Assembly: GCA_018287875.1 (NCBI GenBank)
Contig: JAGVVL010000002.1
Span: 1,240,001 to 1,304,000, forward strand
Reading direction: 5' to 3'
Length of the DNA: 64,000 nt
Source: Nigrospora sphaerica
Taxonomy: Eukaryota > Ascomycota > Sordariomycetes > Amphisphaeriales > Apiosporaceae
The notes beneath the pieces were generated by a model. The model saw only the letters and a list, made by a program, of their open reading frames with translations, had not been told where the DNA came from and ran no database searches. Position numbers and translations under genes: made by a program. Positions 24,601 through 34,886 of this stretch are shown in pieces. Position 1 is the stretch's first letter, and each line of letters starts with the position of its first letter.

Positions 24601-26269
24601 GTCGGCGCCGCCAGTATGAACGGTCGACACGACGCGGTAAGGTGGCGGGCGCTGCAGCACCTTCTTCCTCTGCGGGCTTATCTTATACCCCGCGGCCGCG
24701 GCCCTGCCCATCACGAGGCACATGGCTCACCACCGGCAGCGGCACAGCGATGCGGAGGGGCAGATTCATCGCCCGCTTTGCGGCACGTTCTGGCCTCGCC
24801 TTCGAACCGGCGTTCGCGAAAAGGGGGAAGAATGACATGGCAGCTCTGGTTGAGCCGCCATCGCCGGCGCGCCCGCTCTCGTCCGGCACGGGCAACAGTT
24901 CGGGTGCTATTCCTGGTCCACGGCCCGGCCTGGGAGGATTTGTTACCCGCGATCAGCATGCGAAAAAAGAACAGGCGCCTTGCCTTTCGCCCCCCCGCAG
25001 TAAGCGGCTGATGGCTGACTGCTTGTCAAAAGTACATGACCGGGTTTAACCTGACGGAATAACGAATCCTCCTATGCGCGGTCCTTTCCTCCCGTCGCGC
25101 GACCGCTGGGATCAGCTCACACCGCAACACCCGTCACGCGGTCTGCTTACGGAGCGGTTTGCCAGATAAACAAGTTGTTGTGACGACCCAGGCGCGGTAT
25201 CCGCGGCCGTCTACAGGAGCTTGTGCCTAGCGGGACCCCCCCCCAAGGATGGAATTTGTCGATGGCAGGAAAGGCTCGCCAGCGTGGAAGCCCGAGGGCG
25301 GGAGGGATGGGCTACAAATGAAAGCCCCTCCGTTCTCTTTCTATATTGCACGCATGGGTGCCCAATATGGCGAGAACGTGTTCATCGGCTGTACCACGGG
25401 CCGAATCGGGGAAACGGCCCCCGACACCAGTGGAGAAGGGTTCGGAGCCAGCATCTGGCTCGCAAGGGCTGCTCGAGACCGTTTCCCAAGGCCGAGGTCC
25501 TCACTACGCGACTGCTGCCACGCCCACCGCACCATACTCACAACTGGCGTACTTAAGCATATCTTTAGGAACTACGGCATCAGACGAATTGCGGTATGCC
25601 ACGGTTGCGTGGTTCTGGGCCCTCCTCACCTCGGTTGCCCCTGTGGTTGCCTGATTTAGGTCCCGGACAACCAGGGACGTAACGGAGCGAGCGCACGATA
25701 CAGCTGTGAAAATTTTTTCGCTGTTCCCGGGAGAAGCCACACCCCGATTCAGGCAGACCAAGGCGAAAGTGCCAGACGGCATAGTGAGATGTGTAAATCG
25801 ACGAGGCCATTCAAGGGCGTCAGTATCGGAGGACCCAATCACAACCCAAGCGCTTGCGAATGGAGAGGGGTGGCTTGTAGGTACCTAAGTACTTCCATAC
25901 TTGCTGTTTCTGCAGGCGTGCTTGCGCTTATTCATGTATGAGAGAGAGGTGGCGCGTTAGTGGCTGGTGCACGCCTGGCATCTACCCGCTCACCCATCGC
26001 TTGGAGACTGGAGCCCATCGACTGCAACCTCATTGGGCCCTTTGCACCAGCGTTGAATATCTCCAGCAGCCAACATTTGCGCACTCCAGCCCCTGCGGCC
26101 CACGTGCTCGACGGACGGGCGCTTGCAAGACGCGGCGGGCGGTGCTCGCGCGCGTGGCGGAAAACAGAGCGCCGGGAGGCAGGCGTCGGTGACCCGTTCG
26201 CCTCCGGTCCCGTGATCCATCCAGACCCAGACCACGCTACCTATTCGCCCACGCTGCCACCGGCCGACC
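21680..26269. other. Right part of the gene-free region, with an AT-rich island
   Basis: No supported gene. An AT-rich island is centred on 22.02-22.26 kb (93 G+C in 240 bases, counted by hand), in strong contrast to the GC-rich surroundings. Short opposing frames overlap it (22245-22517 minus, 22255-22557 plus) and neither is recognisable. A purine-rich tract lies at about 23375-23425. A TAGGTACCTA palindrome is at 25878-25887. The right edge should hold the Med18 promoter. Confidence 0.5.
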
Positions 26270-27343
26270 ATGTACGAGCTCTTCTTGACCTCGGCCGTGG
26301 CCGATGCGGACCTCCCAATGTCCTGCGCTGTTCTGCAGGGCTACACTTGGATGCGAGCCCGCAACAGCATCGAGAGGGTCCAGTTCTACGCCGGCCCTCG
26401 CCAGCCAAACCCCAAGGGTCTGCCCGTGACCAAGTTATTCCAGAGACCCAACAACAACCCCGCCGCAGGCCCGAACAGCAATGTCACCATTCCCCTCCCG
26501 TGGCAGGCGCTGAGCAAGGAATTCGCTCGCTCCTCGGTAAGCGCATTCCAGTTTTTGGCCTTGTCCTGCCTCGTTGAGCCCCCAATGCCGTACCAGCCCT
26601 GTGCACCTATGCATGCGATGGCCCCTGGGAAGAAGGGCATTCTCGCCAGGAAGCAACGTGTATCGAGCTGGCGAGACTGCATTCTGATCAATATGCATGC
26701 CCCCCTCGTATCGTTTTTTCCGACCAAAAGGAGTTACTGACCCAAAGTTCGGCAGTACGTCATCCAAGTGGCATATGAGGTCTCGGCGAGTGACTTTGGA
26801 AGCGTAGCAGAGCCGGATTTGAATGCTCAACCCGGGACACTCCACTGGACCGATTTCCCGGAACCCTTGAAAGACAGCCCCGTCACACAGAGGAAAAGGA
26901 TTGACATCGCAAATCATGCCAACCTGCCCGCCATACTGGCCGACAACAAGCATGAGTAAGTCTTGTTCCCCGGGCTTGATGCCGGCAACGCCAAGTACTG
27001 ACCCCTCGGCGGCAGGTTTGTCCGCGAGCTCATAATTGAAACGCTTACATGCGTACGGGAAAATACCGAGTTCGTCTTCAGCCGCTGGTACCGGCTGCCC
27101 GAACAATCGACGCCCCAAGGGAGCCTGCCATCGTGGGACGCGCTCCAGCCTGTAGACCCGGAGCTGAAGTGGATGCTGACGGTGAAGCTCTGCGTGCTAG
27201 AGGACAACGACCCTGAGAAAATCAAGACGGCCATGAACGAGCTGATGGAGATCCGGACCAAAATGGAGGCGCTGTTTGACTTCAAAACAGTCGACAGAAG
27301 AGACTTTGACACGAGGGTGCCGCCGCCCGGACGAACTTATTAG
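26270..27343 (+). CDS. MED18: Mediator complex subunit 18 (Srb5)
   Basis: Subunit of the Mediator head module, which links activators to RNA polymerase II. The model has three exons: 26270-26536, 26756-26955 and 27016-27343, with introns of 219 and 60 bp (GTAAGC and GTAAGT donors, CAG acceptors), for 264 residues. The protein opens with MYELFLTSAVADADL and continues through the family landmarks QVAYEVSASDFG, GTLHWTDFPEP, NLPAIL, FVFSRWYRLPE and LEDNDPEKIKTAMNEL to FDFKTVDRRDFDTRV. These match the fungal Med18 pattern from end to end. The second and third exons were joined because the frame is continuous (HEFVRELIIETL) and both sites are canonical. The first intron is long for this window, so its ends deserve transcript support. 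No sign of damage. Confidence 0.9.
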
Positions 27344-29084
27344 TTATAGGATGAGATGGCCGCCCCTAGCTACCTTCACGCGGAATCTTATAAAGGCCCG
27401 CTTTGCGTTCGATTGGTAACGATAGAAGACGGCGGCACTACTTTGACCTAGTCTTTGCCCCTGTTTATACCCCGTCCGGTTTTCTCTTCGGGCATGCAGA
27501 TAAAGAAGTGGTTGAAACCGAGTCCCAGTTGCGGCATTGGAGGAGACCAAAGGTCATGCTGGACGCAACTTTGGATGCCAACATCTAAACCCAAAAGTCA
27601 ACTGGTCCCCAGTCCAGCTTCTGGCGTGTGCCCCTTGCCAAGCTGCTTGAGTACAATGCTTTTGTCGAGGTAGCCCAGCGCCCGGGTGCTTGGAATAGTT
27701 TCTAAATGTGTTTGGTGGCCATTTATTCCTCGGTGCTCTGCTCTAGCCGCCACCGCTGCGCACTTCGCCTCGTCCCCAAGGGCCCATATCCTGCCGGGCC
27801 CAGTAGACAACCTATTTCTGCACGATGTCCCATGGGATGCTCACGTGCGGACACATTGCTGGGCCCGCAGGTCACTGGCTATGGCAGCTAGCTCCCCGAA
27901 GCCAATGAAAAGAGCGAAATCAATGACCACGACGCAAAAGAAGAGGCCTCGTCAGAAACCGCCTCCAACGCGTTCGCTTCCCAGCTGCTGTAGCGGGAGA
28001 GACCACCGGCAGAGAACCCGGGGCGTGTTATATACGTACGTATACTCGACTTTCCGCGGGCGACCTCCGCAGGTCGATGAGGCGGCGCCCTCCGGGCACG
28101 TAGTCAACGTCGTGATGGAACGTGGGCGAGTCGCCGCCGTCTTGCCACCACTGGGGGTACTGAGCTGACAAGCAGACAGTAACGCACCAGAACCAAGTAA
28201 GGGGGCGCGTCTGGTCGCTCTCCCTAGTCGCCACGGACGTCGTCCTCGCGCCCGCGTCGACGAGGCGGGGCCCCCAAACACGCCAACACAGGGAGCAAGG
28301 CGCGGTGAAGGTGGGGGCTTGTCGGCGGGTTCCTATTTGTTGTAAGAGGAAACATGGCAGCATTGTTGCTTTGCCGCGAACTGGAAGTTGGAACGACATG
28401 GACAAGACAGCCGGCATGGCAAAATGAACGACGGCGACCATGTGGTCGGCCGTCCTGGGGTTTTGTATTATTCCAAACAGCAGGGCAAATAAAACAAGCG
28501 CCTAGGGCGCAGGTTTTCCAGCCCGTGTGTCGCTGCCCCCAACGCCTAAGCTGTAACAATGAATGCCGACGAAGACAGATGCCCTCGTCGCTGATTCCGG
28601 GTATCAAAGAAGGTGATGCTCTCTCTCCCAAGCCCGTACCGCCCGCCGTGGCGTGTGGTTTTTTTTTCTTTTTCTTTTTGCAAACAGGCCCGTCATTTAC
28701 GCCAACACTTTTTTCCACTGATCCGAAAATACCCGGGCGAGCATGAATAGCTGGCCCAAGCGAGGGCGTCGGTTCTGCAGTAGCCACCATCCGCAGACTG
28801 ATCACTATAACCCAAGCGTAACGAGACCGCTTGTTGCCCGGTGTTTGGATAAACTGGGCATCGATGCTGACGTGCCTTTCCCAGGACGCTCACTGCCTCT
28901 TATAACGGGTGTTTGGAATCGACGTATGGTGAGTGATGTGGGCCAGTGGTTCCGGTAGCGAGGACATCTGGGGCGGTCCTGGACCGCTGGCTCGCTCCGT
29001 GGGGAGGTAGACTGATCCCTGTCGTTTTCTCCTTCTTCCAGAGGGTCTCGAGTCTTGCTTCTCCACCGCTGCAGACTCGACAGC
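27344..29084. other. Intergenic between Med18 and a small membrane-protein gene
   Basis: No gene was recognised. The longest frame (193 codons, minus strand, 28224-28805) includes a poly-Lys run made by a T-rich tract at about 28660-28680 and looks spurious. The region should contain the 3' ends of both flanking genes, which converge here. Confidence 0.55.
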
Positions 29085-29375
29085 TCATGAGTAGGCAGGG
29101 TGAAGGGCTTGCGCCGATGGGTTTTTCTCTTCCTCCGTCGGCGCCTCGGCGTCGGGGCTCAGCCATTTCTCATCCCGCTGCTTGTAACCGAAGATCCGAG
29201 GGCCCATTTGGGCAAAGACGCAGAGCAGGATGGTCCCGACCACGGTGGACCCGATACAGACGGCGCCGTAGAACACGGCATTCTGGGCAGGGTTGTCGAA
29301 GGGTTCGGCCGTGGCTGGCTGTATGCAGGCGAGAAGCAGGACGAGAAGCGGCGAGAACATGATATTTCGGGCCAT
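29085..29375 (-). CDS. Small predicted membrane or secreted protein
   Basis: Single-exon frame of 96 residues from the ATG at 29375-29373. An upstream in-frame ATG would add 26 residues, but the downstream start places a clean hydrophobic signal peptide at the N-terminus (MFSPLLVLLLACIQPATA), so it is preferred. Residues 27-55 hold a second hydrophobic segment (AVFYGAVCIGSTVVGTILLC), which should span a membrane. A charged tail follows (YKQRDEKWLSPDAEAPTEEE). The predicted layout is a short luminal N-terminus, one membrane span and a cytosolic acidic tail. I do not recognise the family. The coherent signal peptide, span and charged-tail design in an otherwise noisy region is the reason for calling it. 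Confidence 0.6.
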   Translation of the reverse strand: MARNIMFSPLLVLLLACIQPATAEPFDNPAQNAVFYGAVCIGSTVVGTILLCVFAQMGPRIFGYKQRDEKWLSPDAEAPTEEEKNPSAQALHPAYS

Positions 29376-31266
29376 GTTTGCGGATATAGACGGGTGGGCT
29401 TCCGGGATAGAGTGAAGGACGCGGCTGGGACGATGATAATTTGGGATAGCCAAAAGGTATGGTTACCCGTGAACAACAAAAGGTCGCCGGACGGTGGCCT
29501 ATTCTGCCCCCCCGTCAGGTACCAGCAGACCAGGAGCCTTAAGTTCTTCCCAAGCGGCCCAGCAACAAACAGTAAGCACTACCCGAAGGCGAGGAGCCTG
29601 GTCCGGCATCCCCTCACACCCAAGCCGAGCATCGCGTGCTGCCTGAAAACCACGGTTATTTCGCAATTAGCAGGGACAGCGTTGATGCCTGTGCCGCAGC
29701 CGAACAGCCTTATGGGATCCATCGGCCGCTAAGAATAGGCTCCCCAAGAGGGCAGTGCTGGGCCCCCAGCGGCGGGCCTGATTGGCTCGTGTAGTTCCGC
29801 AGCGCCGGGCGAGGTTTTGCGGCATGCCGAACGGGGTGGAGCGCGGACGAACAGGAACACGCAAACTTTTTGGCGAGGCTTCAACACCAACGTCCACCAA
29901 CCCTCCAGGGCTAGGGTTACCCCTGGTTCACACTGGCTCGGGTGTTCCAGGGCGAGCCCCCGTTTGCGGCCAGCCTCACGACCCCAAACACGAAAGCAGT
30001 TGGTTCTGCTGCCGGCTGCAGTGACGGCGTGGAGCAGCATCATCCAGCCCCCCCCCCTGGAGCCTTCATGAAAGGGCAACAGACCAACGACAGAGCACAC
30101 GCGACCATGTCGATCGGGACGACGTTGCACAGATCGACATTGGGGCAAGCGAAACACCCTGGGAGCGATCTCTCGGTGGTGGCCGTTTGCTCGACCAAAG
30201 AAGAAACAGGGGGGAAGCTCCTGGATCAATGAATACTGCCCGTGTCGTGTTGCTCACTTACTACTACTACTACGACGTAGTTGTACGAAGTCGGATCTCC
30301 GTGTTTGACCAGGGCAGCCTTTTGCGTATGAAAGTCGGACCTAAGGGGCATCCAGAAGGCGCAGTACGTCTTGGCGACGGCAGCACGGCAGCGAACCACG
30401 ACTAGAAACTGCCAGTCTTCCAAGATTGGTAGTAAATGACCGACGGGTGCGTGTGGCGCGCGCCCTGCCAACGGCCTTGCCCGTTGTCTCTTCCGCCTGC
30501 CAAACGGGCTGGGCAGACAGATCGGCCGGGTGGGCGCCGGAAGCGGACGGAAAAGTTCTGGAAGCTTGTCGTGGAATTGGCATCCACTGAGGTTTGCGGA
30601 TGCTGTTCAATCTACTACGTACTTGCAGCGACGGGGAGAACCCACCCATTCATCCCTATCGCGCGGCAATCTCGGCACGGGCGACGGGACAGGCATAAGG
30701 GCCAAACTGCCAAACTCAAACCGCCAGGAGATGCCGACCGGGCTAATAAACCCGTACTCATCTAGCCACGCCGATCGTACCTCAGGCTGCGGCACCCGAA
30801 AGCCAGCAGCAAGTTAAGCTTCCGAACCAGTGCATAAGCGGCGCGCAAATGCAAGGGTCCCAATGGGTAATGAGAAAAAAAGCACATCGTTACGCATAAG
30901 GTAGGTAGTAGATAGGTACGAATAAGATATAAGGGGCCGCCGTAGGACAATTTCCCCCGGGAAGACCAAGCCCCTCCGTATCGCCAGATTGGTCTACTGC
31001 CTTGGAACACGAACGGCTGGGCGACGAAGGACAGTGCGCTGGCCCTCGTGGGGCTCAGCTGGATGGTCATCCGGGCCACTGACGTCACGAATCTGTGACG
31101 CTGTCCCGCCCTGGGCAGTCGCTATGGTCTGCCATTCGGTTGATCTCGCGACAAATACGGCCCCAATACGGGCAGAGCAATCCCATCCTCCGTAATTCAT
31201 TGTCCCTACGACCGACGCTCCAACCCCCCAGCAGCAGCAATAGCAGCAGTAGCAGCCACCGCGGCC
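29376..31266. other. Intergenic upstream of the calcium uniporter gene
   Basis: This is the divergent interval between the small membrane-protein gene (minus) and the uniporter gene (plus), so it should hold both promoters. No coding signal was recognised. A short (CTA)n run lies near 30260 and AGGTAGGTAG/AGGTAC elements near 30900. A perfect TGACGTCA occurs at 31080-31087. Confidence 0.55.
31080..31087. promoter_or_regulatory. CRE/ATF-type bZIP site TGACGTCA
   Basis: A perfect 8-bp CRE palindrome 180 bp upstream of the uniporter start codon. A half-site like TGTGACG follows about 15 bp later. CREB/ATF-type bZIP factors bind this sequence. A role here is inference from position only. Confidence 0.45.
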
Positions 31267-32837
31267 ATGAGCTTCGTGCTGCGGAAAGGCTGCGCCAGAC
31301 TGAGCACTACGTTGCCGTTGGGACGCAGCCATGCGATAGCCAGCCAACCGGCCATTGGCCTGTGGAAACAGAGGCCGGCCGCACCGTCAGGACCGCAGCC
31401 CTGGAAGGGATTCAAAACCTCGCCGCTCCTCAAGAAGAGCCTTCATGACGAAACCGCGAGGGAAACGAACCAGCGCGACCTAGACGCGCACGAATCTGCA
31501 AGTTCCGCCCTAGAAGCCCAACCCCACGGCGGCGCACTCTAACACAGGACGCTGCAGGAGGTGCACGCCAGCATAGAAGCCGCGACCAAGCAGCAGATTC
31601 GGAGGCCATGGCAGCGCGAGGGCGCCGACAAGCCGCCCGCCGACATTGAGGCGCGCGAACTGAACCGAGTTATGACCAAGGGTGAGTGAATTCTGCCACG
31701 CGGTGCCCACAGACCGGAGAAGAAGCGGCCGCTGACAGCCCTGGCTACGCCACAGGCAAACTCCTGACGACGCCGACACGACTCCTCAAGTTGATCCTGC
31801 CGTTACCCGTCGATGCGACCCACGACGAAAAGGGAAACTCGGGCGAGTTCCGATCGTTGGCGCAAAACCAAGACATCCAGCCCTTGGCCCTCCTCGTGCA
31901 CCCGCAACAGCCCCTGTCCTACCTCGAGCGGCTTATCCAGGCGGAGCTGCCGCCGGTTAAAGACGGGGATGGTCGAGAGAAGATGCCCAACGTCTACTTC
32001 CGCGCCGAGGCGTCGGAGAAGGACGAATCCGGCGACGTGCTGCACGAGGACAAGGATACCAAGAAGGCCAACGTCGCCTCGGCCTCGGGGTTGGGCCATG
32101 AAGGACCCGACACCCCAGCCGAGCACAAGGACTGGGTACGGTGGAGCAGTAGCACCGAGATCGGCGACTTTATTCGGGACGCCGCGCGCGGCCGCGAGTT
32201 CGCCATCGATATTTCCGGCCACGGGACCGAGCTCCGCGTCGGCGTGCCCAGCTTTAGCGACCGGACGCACTATCTGCGGGTGCGCCTGCGCCGCATGTCG
32301 CGGCGCATCAAGGAACTCAACACGATCAAGGAGGAGTGCGACAGGCTGGCCCACCGCGCCGCACACCGCATCGCAAAGGCCGGGTTCGGCGGCCTGACGG
32401 CCTGGTGGGGTGCCGTGTACTTCCTCTCCTTCCACACCGAAATGGGCTGGGACCTGGTCGAGCCCATCACGTACCTTGCCGGACTGACGACCATCATGGG
32501 CGGTTATCTCTACTTCCTGTTCATCAGCAAGGACCTGAGCTACAGGGCGGCCATGGACATGACTATCACGCGCCGGCAAAAGGCCCTTTACGAGAGCAAA
32601 GGCTTCGACCCCCAGAAGTGGGAACAGCTCGTGCACGACGCCAACGCGCTCCGAACCGAGATCCGCATGATTGCGGAAGAGTACGACGTCGACTACGACG
32701 AGACGAAAGACCTGGGAAACGCCGACGTCCAGGAAGTTTTGGACAACGAGCACGATAAGAAGCACGGCAAAGATAAGGACGACGAAGAGGACCAGAGCAA
32801 GAAACACAAGGAGTCTAAGAAGGATAAGAAGGAGTAA
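31267..32837 (+). CDS. MCU: Mitochondrial calcium uniporter, fungal type
   Basis: Pore subunit of the inner-membrane Ca2+ uniporter. Proposed exons are 31267-31497, 31558-31681 and 31756-32837, giving 478 residues. The N-terminus ([20 protein letters not shown]) is basic and fits a mitochondrial presequence. The matrix domain contains [18 protein letters not shown] and the conserved [20 protein letters not shown]. Two membrane segments, about residues 331-348 and 360-380, flank the selectivity-filter motif WDLVEP (32448-32465, Asp351 and Glu354), equivalent to the DIME motif of animal MCU. Coiled-coil segments surround them, and the C-terminal tail is a highly charged Lys/Asp/Glu stretch. The last intron is ordinary (GTGAGT donor, CACAG acceptor, 74 bp). 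The first region has an in-frame TAA at 31540-31542. A 60-nt intron at 31498-31557 with a GCAAGT donor, CTAAC branch and GCAG acceptor would remove it and keep frame. A true nonsense mutation or base error is the alternative. Confidence 0.82.
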
Positions 32838-33378
32838 TTGGTGGGCCGGGTTACTTTTCCCTAATGCCCCCCCCCCCCGCCTGTGGGGTACTGATGAGCG
32901 AAGCTGTCGACGAGGGGTCCGGCACTCTCCTGTACGATACGAGGCGGGCGTGCATTGCAGAGCGACTGGCGTCGAGGGGATTGAATAGATTATTTGGCAA
33001 TTCCTTATTACCTACTCTTGGGAAGAAAACCTAAGCTGGCTCGCCCTGGTCTCTGCATCGGCCGTCCCGCCGGAAGCTGTTGTGGAAAATCCTTGCCACA
33101 AGAGCTCGTGGATCGGCACGTCACTTTCGCTTAGCTGCATTTCTGTTCCGCTTACAGGAGCATAAACATGCAGCTAAGCCCTGAGCGGGACAGATTTACC
33201 GCTCAATTGATAACACACGCCGAGATCGCAAAATTGGAACGCCCGACTGCCACCCGTTTGACTCACCGACTCGGCCGTCCCTCTTTTACAAAAGCGCGGT
33301 TGGCATCTCAAGTAAGCCATAGAATCGAGAGGAAAGCCAGACACGGCGTATTGCCCATCGTCCTACCCATCTGCTACC
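32838..33378. other. Intergenic between uniporter and argininosuccinate lyase genes
   Basis: Same-strand spacer of about 540 bp holding the uniporter 3' end (a C run at about 32867-32879) and the lyase promoter. A TGACTCA site at 33259-33265 is listed separately. No extra gene was seen. Confidence 0.7.
33259..33265. promoter_or_regulatory. Gcn4/CPC1-type site TGACTCA
   Basis: A perfect TGACTCA lies 114 bp upstream of the argininosuccinate lyase start codon. This heptamer is the binding sequence of Gcn4 and its filamentous-fungal counterpart CPC1/CpcA, which induce amino-acid biosynthetic genes under starvation (general or cross-pathway control). The match of motif, distance and target pathway makes the call reasonable. 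Binding itself is not shown by sequence. Confidence 0.7.
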
Positions 33379-34886
33379 ATGGCGCCCACGACCAAGCCCG
33401 GTGAGAACATGCTCTGGGGAGGTCGCTTCACTGGTGAGTCCCGCTCTCTTTTCCCCCGCCGCGGGGAGTGATGGGTTTTTGATTGCACCCCGCCGGCATC
33501 GCGTACGGTCCGGGGCGGCGCGCTCACGGATCGGCAGGCGGCCTCGACCCCCTCATGGTCGAGTACAATGAGAGCATCTACTTCGACAAGGCGCTGTACC
33601 GGGAGGACATCCTCGGCAGCATCGCCTTTGCGCGGGCCAACACCAAGGGGGGCATCCTGACCGAGGCCGAGTTCGGCAAGATCGAGGCGGGCCTGCGCGA
33701 GGTGATGAAGGAGTGGGAGGAGGGGCGCTTCACCATCGTGCCGGGCGTGGACGAGGACATCCACACGGCCAACGAGCGGCGGCTGGGCGAGCTCATCGGC
33801 AAGGACGTCGCCGGCAAGCTGCACACGGGCCGCAGCCGCAACGAGCAGGTGGCCTGCGACATGCGCATGTGGCTGCGCGACGAGCTGCGCAAGATCGAGG
33901 GCTACCTCGTCAGCTTCCTCCGCGTCCTGGCCGCGCGGGCCGAGAAGGAGGTCGAGTACGTCATGCCGGGCTACACGCACCTGCAGCGGGCGCAGCCGAT
34001 CCGGTGGAGCCACTGGATGCTCTCGTACGGGCTCGCCTTTGCCGGCGACCTCGAGCGGCTCCGCGAGACCATCAAGCGGGTCAACAAGAGCCCGCTGGGC
34101 TGCGGCGCCCTCGCCGGCAACCCGTTCGGCATCGACCGCGAGATGATGGCGCGGGAGCTGGGCTTCGACGGCCTGCTGTGGAACTCGATGGGCGGCGTGG
34201 CGGACCGCGACTTCGTCGCCGAGATGCTGCAGTGGGCGTCGATGCTCATGACGCACATTTCGCGCTGGGCCGAGGACCTCATCATCTACTCGACGGCCGA
34301 GTTCGGCTTCGTGCGCCTCGCCGACGCCTACTCGACGGGCAGCTCGCTCATGCCGCAGAAGAAGAACCCCGACAGCCTCGAGCTGCTGCGCGGCAAGAGC
34401 GGCCGCGTCTTCGGCCGCGCCGCCGGCTTCATGATGACGCTCAAGGGCCTCGCGAGCACGTACAACAAGGACCTGCAGGAGAGCTGGGAGCCCATGCTGG
34501 ACACGGTCAAGTCGGTGGCCGACAGTATCCGCATCTCCGAGGGCGTGCTGGCCACGCTCGAGACGCGGCCCGACCGGATGAAGGCGGCCCTCGACCCCTT
34601 CATGCTGGCGACCGACGTCGCCGACTACCTCGTGCGCAAGGGCGTGCCCTTCCGCGAGACCCACCACATCTCGGGCCAGGTCGTCGCCCTCTCGGAGCAG
34701 ACCAACACGCCCATGGACCAGCTCACGTACGAGCAGCTCAAGGGCGTCGACGCCCGCTTCGGCGAGGACATTGCCCAGGCCTTTGACTACGAGAAGAGCG
34801 TCGAGATGCGCTCGGCCAAGGGCGGCACCAGCAAGGAGAGCGTCCTCGAGCAGATCCGGGTGCTCAGCGAGATGCTCAAGGAATAA
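33379..34886 (+). CDS. ARG4: Argininosuccinate lyase
   Basis: Cleaves argininosuccinate to arginine and fumarate, the last step of arginine biosynthesis and part of the urea-cycle reactions; probably cytosolic. Two exons, 33379-33433 and 33538-34886, with a 104-bp intron (GTGAGT donor, GGCAG acceptor), give 467 residues, the usual length. Joining restores the conserved start [15 protein letters not shown]. Key signatures are [15 protein letters not shown] near residues 113-127, YTHLQRAQP (catalytic His region, about 164-172) and the fumarate-lyase signature [11 protein letters not shown] at 34338-34370 (about 286-296), which carries the catalytic serine loop. All are intact. Codons are almost entirely GC-ending, more so than in most neighbours, and this also produces long antisense frames that are not real. 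Confidence 0.97.

Noticed and set aside
31498..31547. A 50-nt version of the GC-AG intron in the uniporter, ending at ACAG
   Set aside because: It would shift the frame and destroy the conserved downstream sequence. Its AG is also only a few bases from the branch adenosine.
31803..32807. 334-codon minus-strand frame over the calcium uniporter
   Set aside because: Hydrophobic-looking only because it is the complement of a Lys/Asp/Glu-rich coding tail; the real gene is on the plus strand.
33363..34667. 434-codon minus-strand frame over argininosuccinate lyase
   Set aside because: An antisense shadow. The plus strand encodes an unmistakable lyase.
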